Notes: generated by a model not told the origin, from the letters alone. Shown: positions 24,039-33,330, counted from the stretch's first letter. The stretch: 64,000 nucleotides of DNA from an uncultured Alphaproteobacteria bacterium (GCA_902612805.1 CACMEY010000004.1:1-64000), one strand, 5' to 3'. Made by a program: numbers and translations.

Positions 24039-25037
24039 ATGACAAATATTTTATTAGAAAATGCTCTCAAAAGAAATATTCAAAATACACCACCAATTTG
24101 GTTCATGAGACAGGCTGGGAGGTACCATTCGCATTATCGCAAGCTCAAAGAAAAATATACTTTTGAAGAACTTTGTAAAACTCCGGATCTAGCCGCAGAA
24201 GTCGCTTTTGGCCCAATACAAGAGTTTGATTATGATATTGCAATTTTATTCAGTGATATTTTATTTATCTTGGAGGGACTTGGTTTAGAATTAAAGTTTG
24301 ACCCAGGACCTAAATTTAATTCTTATATAAATTCAGAAAACATTAATGATTATAGTAATATTGATCGCGGCATTGAGCATATGCAATTTCAATTTGAAGC
24401 TATAAAAATAACAAAAGAGAAATTGCCAAATAATAAAAGTTTAATTGGATTTGTTGGCGGACCTTGGACATTATCAAAATATGCATTTGGAAATAATAAC
24501 TCAGATTTAATCGACACTAAAATGAATTTAGAATTTATTTCAAAAACACTTCTACCCCTTCTTAAGAAAAATATTCAATTACAATTAGATGCAGGTGTTG
24601 AACTTGTCATGATTTTTGATAGCTCCTTGTATGATTTAGATAAAATAAATTTTCATGAAATTTATTCAAAATTTTTGGAAGAGATTGCAATTTCTTTTCC
24701 AAATAAACTTGGCTATTATTCAAGAGGTAAAAGTTTAACAGATCTAAATTCTATCATCAGTTTTCCCTTTGCTGGTTTTGGCTATGATCACACAATAGAT
24801 CTTAAATTTATGTTTGAAAATCAAAAACATGGATTTATTCAAGGTAATTTCAATGAACAATTAATGTTAAGTGAAACAGATACATTTCTTAATGATTTAA
24901 AAGATTTTATTAAAAAAATGAAATCAATTGAAAATCTTAATGGCTGGATTTGTGGCCTTGGACATGGAATTAACAAAAACACTCCAGAAAAAAATGTTCA
25001 TTTATTTATAGAAAATATCAGAAAAGAATTTAGCTAA
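24039..25037 (+). CDS. hemE: Uroporphyrinogen decarboxylase
   Basis: A 332-residue TIM-barrel enzyme with the signature PPIWFMRQAGRYHSHYRKL near the N-terminus. It continues with FSDILFILEGLG, GFVGGPWTLSKYAF, and the C-terminal GWICGLGHGINKNTP. It decarboxylates uroporphyrinogen III to coproporphyrinogen III. ATG 24039 is chosen because it gives the family N-terminus; an in-frame TTG at 24009 would overlap hemCD. It starts two bases after the hemCD stop, within the heme operon. Confidence 0.94.
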   Translation: MTNILLENALKRNIQNTPPIWFMRQAGRYHSHYRKLKEKYTFEELCKTPDLAAEVAFGPIQEFDYDIAILFSDILFILEGLGLELKFDPGPKFNSYINSENINDYSNIDRGIEHMQFQFEAIKITKEKLPNNKSLIGFVGGPWTLSKYAFGNNNSDLIDTKMNLEFISKTLLPLLKKNIQLQLDAGVELVMIFDSSLYDLDKINFHEIYSKFLEEIAISFPNKLGYYSRGKSLTDLNSIISFPFAGFGYDHTIDLKFMFENQKHGFIQGNFNEQLMLSETDTFLNDLKDFIKKMKSIENLNGWICGLGHGINKNTPEKNVHLFIENIRKEFS

Positions 25038-25042
25038 TAGAT

Positions 25043-26068
25043 ATGGTTAAATATATAGGTGAAAAAGATTATGAGCACGGAAGTAAAGAAAAAATTGGTG
25101 TTTTAATTACTAACCTAGGCACTCCAGATGCTCCAAATAAAAAAGAACTAAAAGTTTATCTTAATCAATTTTTGTCAGACCCTAGAGTAATCGAATTACC
25201 TAAAATCCTATGGCAAATTATATTGAAGCTAGTAATTTTACAAATAAGACCATCAAAGTCAGCAGAAGCATACAAACAAATTTGGACTGATAAGGGTTCT
25301 CCACTTTTAGATATCGCAAACAGACAATTAAATAAAATCCAATCATCTTTTTCTTCAAAAAATGAAAATATAGTTTTTGAAGTTGGGATGCGTTATGGCA
25401 ATCCATCTATTCCAGATGCTTTGTTAAAACTTCAAAAAAAACAAGTAAGAAGATTATTAGTTCTACCTATGTATCCACAATATTGTGCTGCAACAACAGG
25501 TAGTACATTTGATGAAGTAACAAATGTATTACAAAAATGGCGTTGGATACCTGAAATGCGTTTTATCAATCAGTACTTTGAAGAAAAAAATTATATTGAA
25601 GCATTGTCAAATTCAATAAAGTCATTTTGGAAAAAAACTTCAAAACCACAAAAAATTATTTTTAGTTATCATGGTATACCTAAACGGTATTTGACTAATG
25701 GTGATCCGTATCATTGCTTTTGTCTTAAAACCACAAGACTTGTTAAAGAACATATGGGATTATCCGATGATGAGATAATGACTACTTTCCAAAGTAGATT
25801 TGGAAGAGAGGAATGGTTAAAGCCATATACAAGTGAAACATTAAAAGAATTACCAAAACAAGGGATTAAAAATATACATATAATATCTCCTGGTTTCAGT
25901 AGTGATTGTCTTGAAACACTGGAAGAACTTGAAGAAGAAAATAAAGAATATTTTATGGAGTCAGGTGGAGAAAATTATCATTATATACCTTGTTTGAATG
26001 ATCACGATGATCACATAGATGTTTTTGTAAATCTGATAAAAAAACATACTCAAGGTTGGCCATTATGA
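25043..26068 (+). CDS. hemH: Ferrochelatase
   Basis: A 341-residue HemH. GVLITNLGTPDAPNKKELKVYL and FLSDPRVIELP mark the N-terminus. VLPMYPQYCAATTGSTFDEV is the conserved mid-region. SYHGIPKRY near residue 208 holds the catalytic His, and PGFSSDCLETLEELEEEN near residue 280 is the acidic metal path. It inserts Fe2+ into protoporphyrin IX at the inner membrane. The stop overlaps the hemF start (ATGA). Its place between hemE and hemF puts the last step of the pathway before the two oxidation steps in gene order. Confidence 0.95.
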   Translation: MVKYIGEKDYEHGSKEKIGVLITNLGTPDAPNKKELKVYLNQFLSDPRVIELPKILWQIILKLVILQIRPSKSAEAYKQIWTDKGSPLLDIANRQLNKIQSSFSSKNENIVFEVGMRYGNPSIPDALLKLQKKQVRRLLVLPMYPQYCAATTGSTFDEVTNVLQKWRWIPEMRFINQYFEEKNYIEALSNSIKSFWKKTSKPQKIIFSYHGIPKRYLTNGDPYHCFCLKTTRLVKEHMGLSDDEIMTTFQSRFGREEWLKPYTSETLKELPKQGIKNIHIISPGFSSDCLETLEELEEENKEYFMESGGENYHYIPCLNDHDDHIDVFVNLIKKHTQGWPL

Positions 26069-26874
26069 TTGCTGATCCCAAATTTAATACTGCAAAAGAA
26101 TGGTTTGAAAAATTACGAGATAACTTAGTTGAAACTATTCAAAACATTGATGAAAATCAATTTGAAATAAGTAACTGGGACCACAAAGGTGATGGTGGTG
26201 GTAAAATGAGTAAAATTAAGGGTAATATTATTGAAAAAGGTGGAGTAAATATTTCTACCGTCTCTGGGACATTTAACGAAAATATGAGAGATACTATTCC
26301 GGGTGCTAAAGAAGATCCAAATTATAATGCAACCGGCATTAGTGTTGTATTACATCCTGTTTCACCTAAAATTCCTTCTATGCATTTTAATACAAGATTT
26401 ATTAAAACCACTCAGGAATGGTTTGGTGGAGGTATGGATATTACACCTTGTGTAATATTTGAGGATGAGAAAAAATATCATCGTGGTTTAGAAGTTTTGT
26501 GTAATAAATATGATAAATCATATTATCCTAAATTTAAAAAATGGTGTGATGACTATTTTTTTCTTAAACATAGAAACGAACCAAGAGGTGTTGGAGGAAT
26601 ATTCTTTGATTACCTTCAAACTGGCGATTGGGGAAAAGATTTTGAATTTGTCCAAGGCGTAGGTACTTATTTTCATCAGTTTATTAAAAATACTTTAATT
26701 TCACTTAAGGATGAGGAGTGGAATGAAGAGGAAAAAAAGATACAATTAGTTAAGCGTAGTCGCTATGCTGAATTTAACTTATTATATGATAGAGGTACAA
26801 AATTTGGTCTAGAGACTGGTGGGAATGTTGATGCTATATTAATGTCAATGCCTCCTCACGCGGTATGGGAATAA
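26065..26874 (+). CDS. hemF: Oxygen-dependent coproporphyrinogen III oxidase
   Basis: A 269-residue HemF. WDHKGDGGGKMSKIKGNI, SMHFNTRFI, EWFGGGMDITP near residue 120, and RGVGGIFFDYL near 175 are all diagnostic. C-terminal RYAEFNLLYDRGTKFGL and MSMPPHAVWE are the usual ending. It oxidatively decarboxylates coproporphyrinogen III with O2, which implies aerobic heme synthesis. No oxygen-independent HemN is seen in this window. ATG 26065 overlaps the hemH stop; an in-frame TTG at 26056 is less likely. Confidence 0.95.
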   Translation: MIADPKFNTAKEWFEKLRDNLVETIQNIDENQFEISNWDHKGDGGGKMSKIKGNIIEKGGVNISTVSGTFNENMRDTIPGAKEDPNYNATGISVVLHPVSPKIPSMHFNTRFIKTTQEWFGGGMDITPCVIFEDEKKYHRGLEVLCNKYDKSYYPKFKKWCDDYFFLKHRNEPRGVGGIFFDYLQTGDWGKDFEFVQGVGTYFHQFIKNTLISLKDEEWNEEEKKIQLVKRSRYAEFNLLYDRGTKFGLETGGNVDAILMSMPPHAVWE

Positions 26875-26877
26875 ATA

Positions 26878-27297
26878 ATGTTATTTAATACTCTGAAAGT
26901 TATTCATATTTTTAGTATCATAGCTTGGATGGCTGGACTTTTATATCTGCCTCGTTTGTTTGTAAATCATGCTAATCCAGAAATTACAAAAGACACCTCA
27001 GAAACATTCAAACTAATGGAAGGAAAATTGTACAGAATAATAATGTTTCCAGCTTTTATAGTGACTTGGATATCGGGTTTCACACTTATACATTATGTTG
27101 GTATTGACACTTGGTTGCTTTTAAAAATTTTATTCGTAGTTTTATTATCTGGCTATCATTTTTTTTGTTTAAGATGTCTTAATGATTTTAAAAACGATAA
27201 AAATAAATATTCCACAAAATTTTTTAGAATAACAAATGAGATACCGGCAGTAATATTAATTTTTATACTTATACTTGTTGTATTTCAGCCTTTTTAA
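26878..27297 (+). CDS. hemJ: Protoporphyrinogen oxidase HemJ
   Basis: A 139-residue, four-helix membrane protein of the HemJ (UPF0093) family. The first helix VIHIFSIIAWMAGLLYLPRLFVNH has the conserved His and the YLPR motif, and TWISGFTLI marks the next helix. It oxidises protoporphyrinogen IX to protoporphyrin IX, passing electrons to the respiratory chain, and replaces HemG or HemY in many alphaproteobacteria. It is the last gene of the heme series, three bases after hemF, and nearly touches the convergent nth gene. Confidence 0.93.
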   Translation: MLFNTLKVIHIFSIIAWMAGLLYLPRLFVNHANPEITKDTSETFKLMEGKLYRIIMFPAFIVTWISGFTLIHYVGIDTWLLLKILFVVLLSGYHFFCLRCLNDFKNDKNKYSTKFFRITNEIPAVILIFILILVVFQPF

Positions 27298-27300
27298 TTA

Positions 27301-27951
27301 CTACTTTTTTGTTTTAATTGGTTTTTTTCTCTTTGGATTACAAACTCTACATATTTCACAATCTAACCCATAACAACTTCTTGCCTGACAAAATTCTCTT
27401 CCATAAAATATTATTTGTAAATGAAGTTTGTTCCAAGATTTTTTTGGAAAAAGATATTTTAAATCCTTTTCTGTTTGGACAACATTTTTACCATTTGTTA
27501 AGCCCCAACGTTGAGCTAAGCGATGAATGTGTGTATCAACTGGAAATGCTGGATGACCAAATCCTTGAGACATAACAACACTTGCAGTTTTGTGACCAAC
27601 ACCTGGCAATTTTTCTAATTCCTCAAAACTTTCTGGAACATTGCCTTTAAATTTTTTTACAAGAATTCTTGATAGTTCAAAAATTGCTTTTGATTTTTGA
27701 GGTGCCAAACCACAAGGGCGAATAATATTATAAATTGTTTTTTTTGGCACTTTTGTCATTTTTATAGCTGTGTTTGCTTTTTTAAATAGTATTGGTGTAA
27801 CTTGATTAACTCTTTCATCTGTACATTGAGCACTAAGAAGTACAGCTACAACTAATTCAAATTTATTTTTGTGGTTAAGAGGAATAGGTACTTTTCTGTA
27901 TATACGATTTAGTATTCTAGAGATCTCTTGTGCCTTTTCTATTTTTTTCAC
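27301..27951 (-). CDS. nth: Endonuclease III (DNA glycosylase/AP lyase)
   Basis: A 216-residue base-excision glycosylase. LLSAQCTDERVNQVTP is followed by the helix-hairpin-helix LEKLPGVGHKTASVVMSQ near residue 108, with the catalytic Lys. The catalytic Asp is in FPVDTHIHRLAQRWGL near residue 137. The C-terminus has five cysteines (188, 193, 198, 201, 204) with a spacing that differs from the classic C-x6-C-x2-C-x5-C cluster, followed by a basic tail. It removes oxidised pyrimidines from DNA. The fold and catalytic residues are clear. Confidence 0.92.
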   Translation of the reverse strand: MKKIEKAQEISRILNRIYRKVPIPLNHKNKFELVVAVLLSAQCTDERVNQVTPILFKKANTAIKMTKVPKKTIYNIIRPCGLAPQKSKAIFELSRILVKKFKGNVPESFEELEKLPGVGHKTASVVMSQGFGHPAFPVDTHIHRLAQRWGLTNGKNVVQTEKDLKYLFPKKSWNKLHLQIIFYGREFCQARSCYGLDCEICRVCNPKRKKPIKTKK

Positions 27952-27982
27952 TATATTAAGTCTTCTCCTAGGGTATGTCTAA

Positions 27983-28032
27983 ATTAATACTAATAATTAT
28001 GACAAAATATAGCACTTATTAATACTAATAAT
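27983..28032. repeat. Pair of 15-base direct repeats upstream of the peptide ABC operon
   Basis: The 15-mer ATTAATACTAATAAT occurs exactly at 27983-27997 and again at 28018-28032. The start-to-start distance is 35 bases, in the 141-base spacer before the binding-protein gene. It could be a paired operator for a repressor or activator. AT-rich sequence makes chance repeats more likely than usual. Confidence 0.5.
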
Positions 28033-28080
28033 ATTGAATATTTCCATTGAAGTTGTATGGGTCTACCATCAAATTTCTAT

Positions 28081-28092
28081 GGAGGAAATAAT
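28081..28092 (+). promoter_or_regulatory. Strong ribosome binding site that sets the start of the peptide-binding protein
   Basis: GGAGGA at 28081-28086 lies six bases before ATG 28093. It decides against the upstream in-frame ATG at 28057, which would put 12 extra residues in front of a good signal peptide. Confidence 0.75.
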
Positions 28093-29667
28093 ATGAAAAA
28101 GACTTTAAGCATTGTTTTGTCTTTGCTTTTCATGGGTATTTTTTCACCAGCATTTGCAAACACTATTAAATGGTCAATGCCTGGTGACTCTTTAACTCTT
28201 GATCCGCATGCGCAAAACGAAGGACCAACTCACATGGTTTCACGTCAAGTATATGAAGGTTTAGTAACTCCTGGTATTAATATGGAAATACTTCCTCAGC
28301 TTGCTGAATCATGGAAAACAACTTCTGATAACACATGGATATTTAAAATTCGCAAGGGAGTAAAATTTCATGATGGATCAGATTTAACAGCTAGTGATGT
28401 TGCTTTCAGCATCAATAGAGCAAAAACTGCTCCATCTGATATGGTTGATTTAATTAAAAGCATTAATTCAGCAACAGCTTTAACTGATCATTCAGTTCAG
28501 ATTGTAACAAATGGACCAAATCCGATTCTTTTAAACCAATTAACTCAGATTTTTGTAATGTCTGAAGATTGGGCAAAAGCAAATGGTTGTGAAGTTTCAT
28601 ACAACTGGGATGCAGGTGAAACATCTTATTGTGCTTCTAATGCAAACGGAACTGGACCCTTCAAAATTACTTTTAGAGAACAGGACGTAAGAACTGTTTT
28701 TGAAAAAAATAATGATTGGTGGGGCGATGATAGCACTTTCAATGTAGATACTATTGAACTACTTCCAATTGCAAATGATGCAACAAGAGTTGCAGCTCTT
28801 CTTTCTGGAGAAATTGATTACACTAATGTGGTTCCAGTACAAGATATCAGAAGGATCAATGCTTCTGCTGGACATGATGTAAAAATGACTCCCCAGAATA
28901 GAACAATATTTTTTGGAATGGATCAAGGTTCTGCTGAGTTAAACTCATCAAATATAAAAGGTAAAAATCCTTTTGCAGATAAAAGAGTTCGTTTAGCAAT
29001 GTATCATGCTTTAGATATGGAAGCTATCAAAGATAAGGTAATGAGAGGGCAAAGTGTTCCTGCAGGAATTATCACAGCTCCAGGTGTAAATGGTCATACA
29101 GCAGCACGTGATAAAAGATTACCTTATGATCCAGAGCTATCAAAAAAACTATTAGCAGAAGCTGGTTATCCAGATGGATTTGAAGTTACACTAGATTGTC
29201 CAAATGATCGTTACATAAACGATGAAGCAATCTGTGTTGCTGCAATTGGTATGTTTGCTAAAATTGGAGTTGATGTAACTCTTGATGCAAAAACTAAAAG
29301 CCAACACTTCTCAGAAGTTAAAGAAGGTGATGCAAATGGTATGACAAGTGACATGTACATGTTAGGTTGGGGTGTTCCAACTTTTGACAGTCATTACGTA
29401 TACTCATACTTATTTGATAGTGCTGGTAGCTGGAATAAAGTTAATTTCAGTAACGCTAGAGTTGATGAGTTAGTAGCAGCAATGGGTGTTGAAACTGATT
29501 TAGATAAAAGAAATGCTATGATTGCTGAAGCTTGGGATATTACTCAAGATGATGTAACATATCTTCCTTTACATCACCAAGTTGTTAACCAAGCATCAAA
29601 AAGTAATGTCGATGTTCCAATTAGAATGAACAACGAACCATTATTTAGATTTGCAAACGTAAACTAA
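28093..29667 (+). CDS. Dipeptide/oligopeptide-type ABC substrate-binding protein
   Basis: A 524-residue SBP family 5 protein. The signal peptide (MKKTLSIVLSLLFMGIF..., cleavage expected after AFA near residue 22) is followed by IKWSMPGDSLTLDPHAQNEG, RQVYEGLV and the family signature KFHDGSDLTASDVAFSINRA near residue 90. It binds peptides or related solutes in the periplasm. Four cysteines in pairs (GCEVSYN...SYCASN, LDCPND...AICVAA) may form disulfides, as in dipeptide-binding proteins. It is followed by a 12-bp hairpin and the permease genes. Confidence 0.88.
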   Translation: MKKTLSIVLSLLFMGIFSPAFANTIKWSMPGDSLTLDPHAQNEGPTHMVSRQVYEGLVTPGINMEILPQLAESWKTTSDNTWIFKIRKGVKFHDGSDLTASDVAFSINRAKTAPSDMVDLIKSINSATALTDHSVQIVTNGPNPILLNQLTQIFVMSEDWAKANGCEVSYNWDAGETSYCASNANGTGPFKITFREQDVRTVFEKNNDWWGDDSTFNVDTIELLPIANDATRVAALLSGEIDYTNVVPVQDIRRINASAGHDVKMTPQNRTIFFGMDQGSAELNSSNIKGKNPFADKRVRLAMYHALDMEAIKDKVMRGQSVPAGIITAPGVNGHTAARDKRLPYDPELSKKLLAEAGYPDGFEVTLDCPNDRYINDEAICVAAIGMFAKIGVDVTLDAKTKSQHFSEVKEGDANGMTSDMYMLGWGVPTFDSHYVYSYLFDSAGSWNKVNFSNARVDELVAAMGVETDLDKRNAMIAEAWDITQDDVTYLPLHHQVVNQASKSNVDVPIRMNNEPLFRFANVN

Positions 29668-29678
29668 TAAATTTTATA

Positions 29679-29706
29679 TTTTCTGGCCAGTTTACTGGCC
29701 AGAAAA
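29679..29706 (+). promoter_or_regulatory. Perfect 12-bp intercistronic hairpin
   Basis: Arms 29679-29690 and 29695-29706 are fully complementary (core CTGGCCAG) around a 4-base TTTA loop. No T-run follows, so it is not a standard terminator. The permease ATG is six bases downstream. It probably stabilises the binding-protein mRNA and lowers permease translation. Confidence 0.75.
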
Positions 29707-29712
29707 CAATTC

Positions 29713-30690
29713 ATGTTTATCTATTTCTTTAAAAGACTCATTCAATCTATTCTTGTAATGATTGTTGTTGCTTTTGTTTCATTTTCCTTATTTAATTTTG
29801 TAGGTGATCCAGTAAATAGCATGACTGGAGAAGATGCATCAGATGAAAGACGTGCTGAAGTTAGAGAAGTATTAGGTTTAAATGATCCCGTCTATGTTCA
29901 ATTTTCACGATTTTTAAGTAATGTAATTCAGGGTGATTTTGGAATATCTTATCAATTAAAAAGAGAAGTATCAGACTTAATTGCAGAAAGAATGCCTGCT
30001 ACTTTAGAGTTAGTATTTGTATCTGCTTTAATTGCAATCATCAGTGGAGTTATCTTGGGTGTTTATACTGGTATTAATAGAGACAGTTTTATTTCTAATA
30101 TCATTCTTGTTATTTCTCTAGCTGGGGTATCTTTGCCAACATTCATAATAGGAATAATGTTAATTTATTTGTTTTCAGTAATCTTAGGAGTTCTTCCATC
30201 TTTTGGAAGAGGTGAAGTCACTCAAATAGGTTTTTGGACTACAGGATTTTTGACTACTTCAGGATTAAAAGCACTGATACTCCCATCTATTACATTAAGT
30301 TTATTCCAAATGACTTATGTTATTAGATTAGTTCGCGCTGAAATGATGGAAATTTTACAAACAGATTATATTAAATTTGCCAAAGCAAGAGGTATAAAAA
30401 GGAGTGTTATTAACTATAAGCATGCGCTAAAAAATGGATTAATTCCAGTTATTACTATTACAGGTATCAACATTGGAACTTTAATTGCTTTTTCAATTAT
30501 TACAGAAACAGTTTTTCAATGGCCTGGCATGGGTTCATTATTTATCAAAGCAGTATACTTTGTCGATATTCCTATAATGTCAGCATACATGATTATGGTA
30601 GCCTTTATATTTGTTATGATAAATTTTATTGTAGATATGACATACTATTTTATTGATCCTAGAATTAGGCTGAAGGAAGAGGGTAGTTAA
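29713..30690 (+). CDS. Peptide ABC permease 1 (DppB type)
   Basis: A 325-residue DppB/OppB-like permease with six helices. The N-terminal helix (RLIQSILVMIVVAFVSFSLF) is followed by GDPVNSM and the conserved LGLNDPVYVQF. The coupling motif EMMEILQTDYIKFAKARGIKRS near residue 212 is the expected EAA-like loop that contacts the ATPase. It pairs with the next permease to form the channel. It has no RBS and sits directly after a hairpin. Confidence 0.9.
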   Translation: MFIYFFKRLIQSILVMIVVAFVSFSLFNFVGDPVNSMTGEDASDERRAEVREVLGLNDPVYVQFSRFLSNVIQGDFGISYQLKREVSDLIAERMPATLELVFVSALIAIISGVILGVYTGINRDSFISNIILVISLAGVSLPTFIIGIMLIYLFSVILGVLPSFGRGEVTQIGFWTTGFLTTSGLKALILPSITLSLFQMTYVIRLVRAEMMEILQTDYIKFAKARGIKRSVINYKHALKNGLIPVITITGINIGTLIAFSIITETVFQWPGMGSLFIKAVYFVDIPIMSAYMIMVAFIFVMINFIVDMTYYFIDPRIRLKEEGS

Positions 30691-30691
30691 A

Positions 30692-31615
30692 ATGCTACTT
30701 AAAACGTACAATAAAATATACGATACTGATATTGGATACAGTTTCTTTAATTCTAAATTAGCAGTAATTTCTTCAACAATATTTTTTATTATACTTTTTT
30801 GTTCTGTATTTGCTGGGATAGTTGCACCTTATAATCCTTTTGATCCAGCATCAGTTTCTTTAATGGATGCCTTTACCCCACCAGTATGGTCGGAGGGAGG
30901 AAGTTTTAGCTTCATATTAGGAACTGATCAGCAAGGAAGAGATATGTTTTCAACAATGATTTATGGTTCAAGAATTTCACTGATCGTTGGTTTTGCATCT
31001 ATAATTTTTGCAATGATACTTGGAGTTTTTCTTGGAATAACAGCTGGATATATTGGTGGTAGGTATGAGATTATTGTAATGCGCCTTACAGATGTGCAGT
31101 TAACTATTCCAAGTATTTTAATGGCTTTACTTGTTGATGGTATTGCAAGGGCAATTATCTCACAATCAATGCATGACGAAATGGCAATTTATGTTTTGAT
31201 TTTCGCCATTGGTATTTCAGAATGGCCTCAGTTTGCAAGAGTATCGAGAGCATCAACCTTAGTTGAAAAAAATAAAGAGTATGTCTCAGCTTCAAGAATT
31301 ATTGGATTATCAAATATATTAATTATGTTTAAGCATATTTTACCAAATATACTTCGGCCTATATTAGTAATTGCTACAATCGGATTAGCACTTGCAATTA
31401 TTACAGAGTCCACCTTAAGTTTTTTAGGTGTTGGCGTTCCACCAACAACACCTTCTCTTGGGACTCTAATAAGGTTTGGAAATAATTTTTTATTTTCAGG
31501 AGAGTGGTGGATTACTTTTTTTCCAGCAATTTTCTTAATTGTTTTAGCATTATCAATTAATTTATTAGGGGATTGGATGAGAGATGCATTAAATCCAAAA
31601 TTAAAAAAGAGATGA
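30692..31615 (+). CDS. Peptide ABC permease 2 (DppC type)
   Basis: A 307-residue DppC-like permease. It has the N-terminal N-domain helix, the FILGTDQQGRDMFSTMIYGSR segment near residue 75 and the coupling loop ASTLVEKNKEYVSASRIIGLS near residue 185. ESTLSFLGVGVPPTTPSLG near the C-terminus is another family hallmark. Its last codon overlaps the ATPase start (ATGA). A GA-rich segment about nine bases upstream can serve as a Shine-Dalgarno site, so it may be translated better than its partner. Confidence 0.9.
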   Translation: MLLKTYNKIYDTDIGYSFFNSKLAVISSTIFFIILFCSVFAGIVAPYNPFDPASVSLMDAFTPPVWSEGGSFSFILGTDQQGRDMFSTMIYGSRISLIVGFASIIFAMILGVFLGITAGYIGGRYEIIVMRLTDVQLTIPSILMALLVDGIARAIISQSMHDEMAIYVLIFAIGISEWPQFARVSRASTLVEKNKEYVSASRIIGLSNILIMFKHILPNILRPILVIATIGLALAIITESTLSFLGVGVPPTTPSLGTLIRFGNNFLFSGEWWITFFPAIFLIVLALSINLLGDWMRDALNPKLKKR

Positions 31616-33330
31616 GTTTTTTAGAAGTTAAAAATTTAAACATAAGTTATCCAACACGAAAGGAAACTATTGTTGCAAGCAAAAATGTAGAATTTTCTTT
31701 AGAAAGAGGCGAAATATTAGGAATTGTCGGTGAGTCTGGATCTGGAAAATCTACAATTGCAAATGCGATAATTAACTTGATTGATTCTCCAGGTGAAATC
31801 ACAGATGGCTCAATAAAAATAGACAATATTGAATTAAGAAGTAATGAAGAAATAATTCAAAATATTAGAGGAAAAAAAATAGGATTTGTCTTTCAAGACC
31901 CTCAAACTTCATTAAACCCTCTATTTAAAATAAAAGATCAATTAATTGAAACTATTCAGGCTCATTTAAATTTAAGTTATCAAGATTCACTTAAAAAATC
32001 AATTCAACTACTTAAAGAGGTTGGAATAGAGAACGCTGAAAAAAGAATTGAAGACTATCCACACCAATTTAGTGGCGGTATGCGTCAAAGAGTTGTGATA
32101 GCTTTAGCGATAAGTTGTGAACCTGACTTAATAATTGCAGATGAACCAACAACAGCTTTAGATGTAAGTATTCAATATCAAATATTAGAACTTCTTAAAG
32201 ATCTTACAAAGAAAAGAAATCTTGGTGTTATAATTATTACCCATGATATGGGAGTCATAGCAGAGACGACTGATAAAGTTATCGTCATGAGATACGGACA
32301 TATTGTTGAACAAGGTGAGACTAAAGAATTATTAACAAATCCAAAATCAACAGAAGCAAGAAGCTTAGTAATTTCAGTTCCACCAACAAATAAGAAAATT
32401 GATAGATTTAAATTGATTAGCCCCGATGGTAAGGAAATAACATCTAGTTCCAAGGATTTGACTAAAAATATTATTAAAACATGGGGCATAAGGGAAAATA
32501 AAAATCAAAAATTATTAAAACTTGAGGAAGTGACAAAAGTTTTTGATGATAATTCTTTAGGCAGTGGTTTTTCATTTATTCCTAATAAAAGTTCGAATGA
32601 TAAAATAGTTAAAGCTGTCGACAATGTATCTTTTGAATTATTCGAAGGTGAGACACTTGGATTAGTTGGAGAGTCTGGTTCAGGTAAATCAACTATTGCA
32701 AAAATTATTACTGGATTAATTAGTCCTAATAAAGGTAATTTAATTTATAATAATGAACCTCTATATAATTCAAATAAAAAATATCAAATTCATAATAGTA
32801 GAGGTCAAATTCAAATGATTTTTCAAGATCCTTACTCATCTCTAAATCCTCGTTTCAAAGTTAAGGATATTATTGCAGAACCAATTAAATTTTTTCAAAA
32901 AAATATTAGCAATAATGATCTTTTACAAAATGTTTACGATCTAATAGATATTGTGGGAATGACCAGACAATCTCTAGATCGATACCCGCACGAATTCTCA
33001 GGAGGGCAAAGGCAGAGAATATCTATTGCTCGTGCCTTGGCAACAAGACCAAGATTATTAATATGTGATGAACCAACTTCTGCATTAGACGTAAGTATAC
33101 AAGCTCAAATATTGAATTTATTAAAAGATATACAAGATGAACTTCATCTCACTATGCTATTTATTAGCCATGATCTTCCTGTAATTCGCCAAATGTGTAA
33201 CCGAATAATTGTACTAAAAAATGGTGCTGTTTGTGAAACAAAAGATACAGAGGAATTGTTTAATAATCCTGAGCATGAATATACGAAGGAATTAATTAGA
33301 CTTATGCCTAAAATTGAATCAATTATTTAA
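31612..33330 (+). CDS. Fused peptide ABC ATPase (DppD-DppF / GsiA type)
   Basis: A 572-residue protein with two complete ATPase domains. Domain 1 has GESGSGKST near residue 43, a FQDPQTSLNP loop, FSGGMRQRVVIA and IIADEPTTALD. Domain 2 has GESGSGKST near residue 355, FQDPYSSLNPRF, FSGGQRQRISIA and ICDEPTSALD, then the NPEHEYTKELI tail. In many importers these are separate DppD and DppF proteins. ATG 31612 overlaps the permease stop; an in-frame TTG at 31573 would add residues with no homology. It abuts the convergent M24 peptidase gene with no gap. Confidence 0.93.
   Translation: MSFLEVKNLNISYPTRKETIVASKNVEFSLERGEILGIVGESGSGKSTIANAIINLIDSPGEITDGSIKIDNIELRSNEEIIQNIRGKKIGFVFQDPQTSLNPLFKIKDQLIETIQAHLNLSYQDSLKKSIQLLKEVGIENAEKRIEDYPHQFSGGMRQRVVIALAISCEPDLIIADEPTTALDVSIQYQILELLKDLTKKRNLGVIIITHDMGVIAETTDKVIVMRYGHIVEQGETKELLTNPKSTEARSLVISVPPTNKKIDRFKLISPDGKEITSSSKDLTKNIIKTWGIRENKNQKLLKLEEVTKVFDDNSLGSGFSFIPNKSSNDKIVKAVDNVSFELFEGETLGLVGESGSGKSTIAKIITGLISPNKGNLIYNNEPLYNSNKKYQIHNSRGQIQMIFQDPYSSLNPRFKVKDIIAEPIKFFQKNISNNDLLQNVYDLIDIVGMTRQSLDRYPHEFSGGQRQRISIARALATRPRLLICDEPTSALDVSIQAQILNLLKDIQDELHLTMLFISHDLPVIRQMCNRIIVLKNGAVCETKDTEELFNNPEHEYTKELIRLMPKIESII

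Noticed and set aside
28034-28061. Possible sigma70 promoter (TTGAAT and TATGGG) before the peptide importer
   Set aside because: The spacing of 16 is acceptable, but the -10 matches only three of six bases. In AT-rich DNA this is not above chance.
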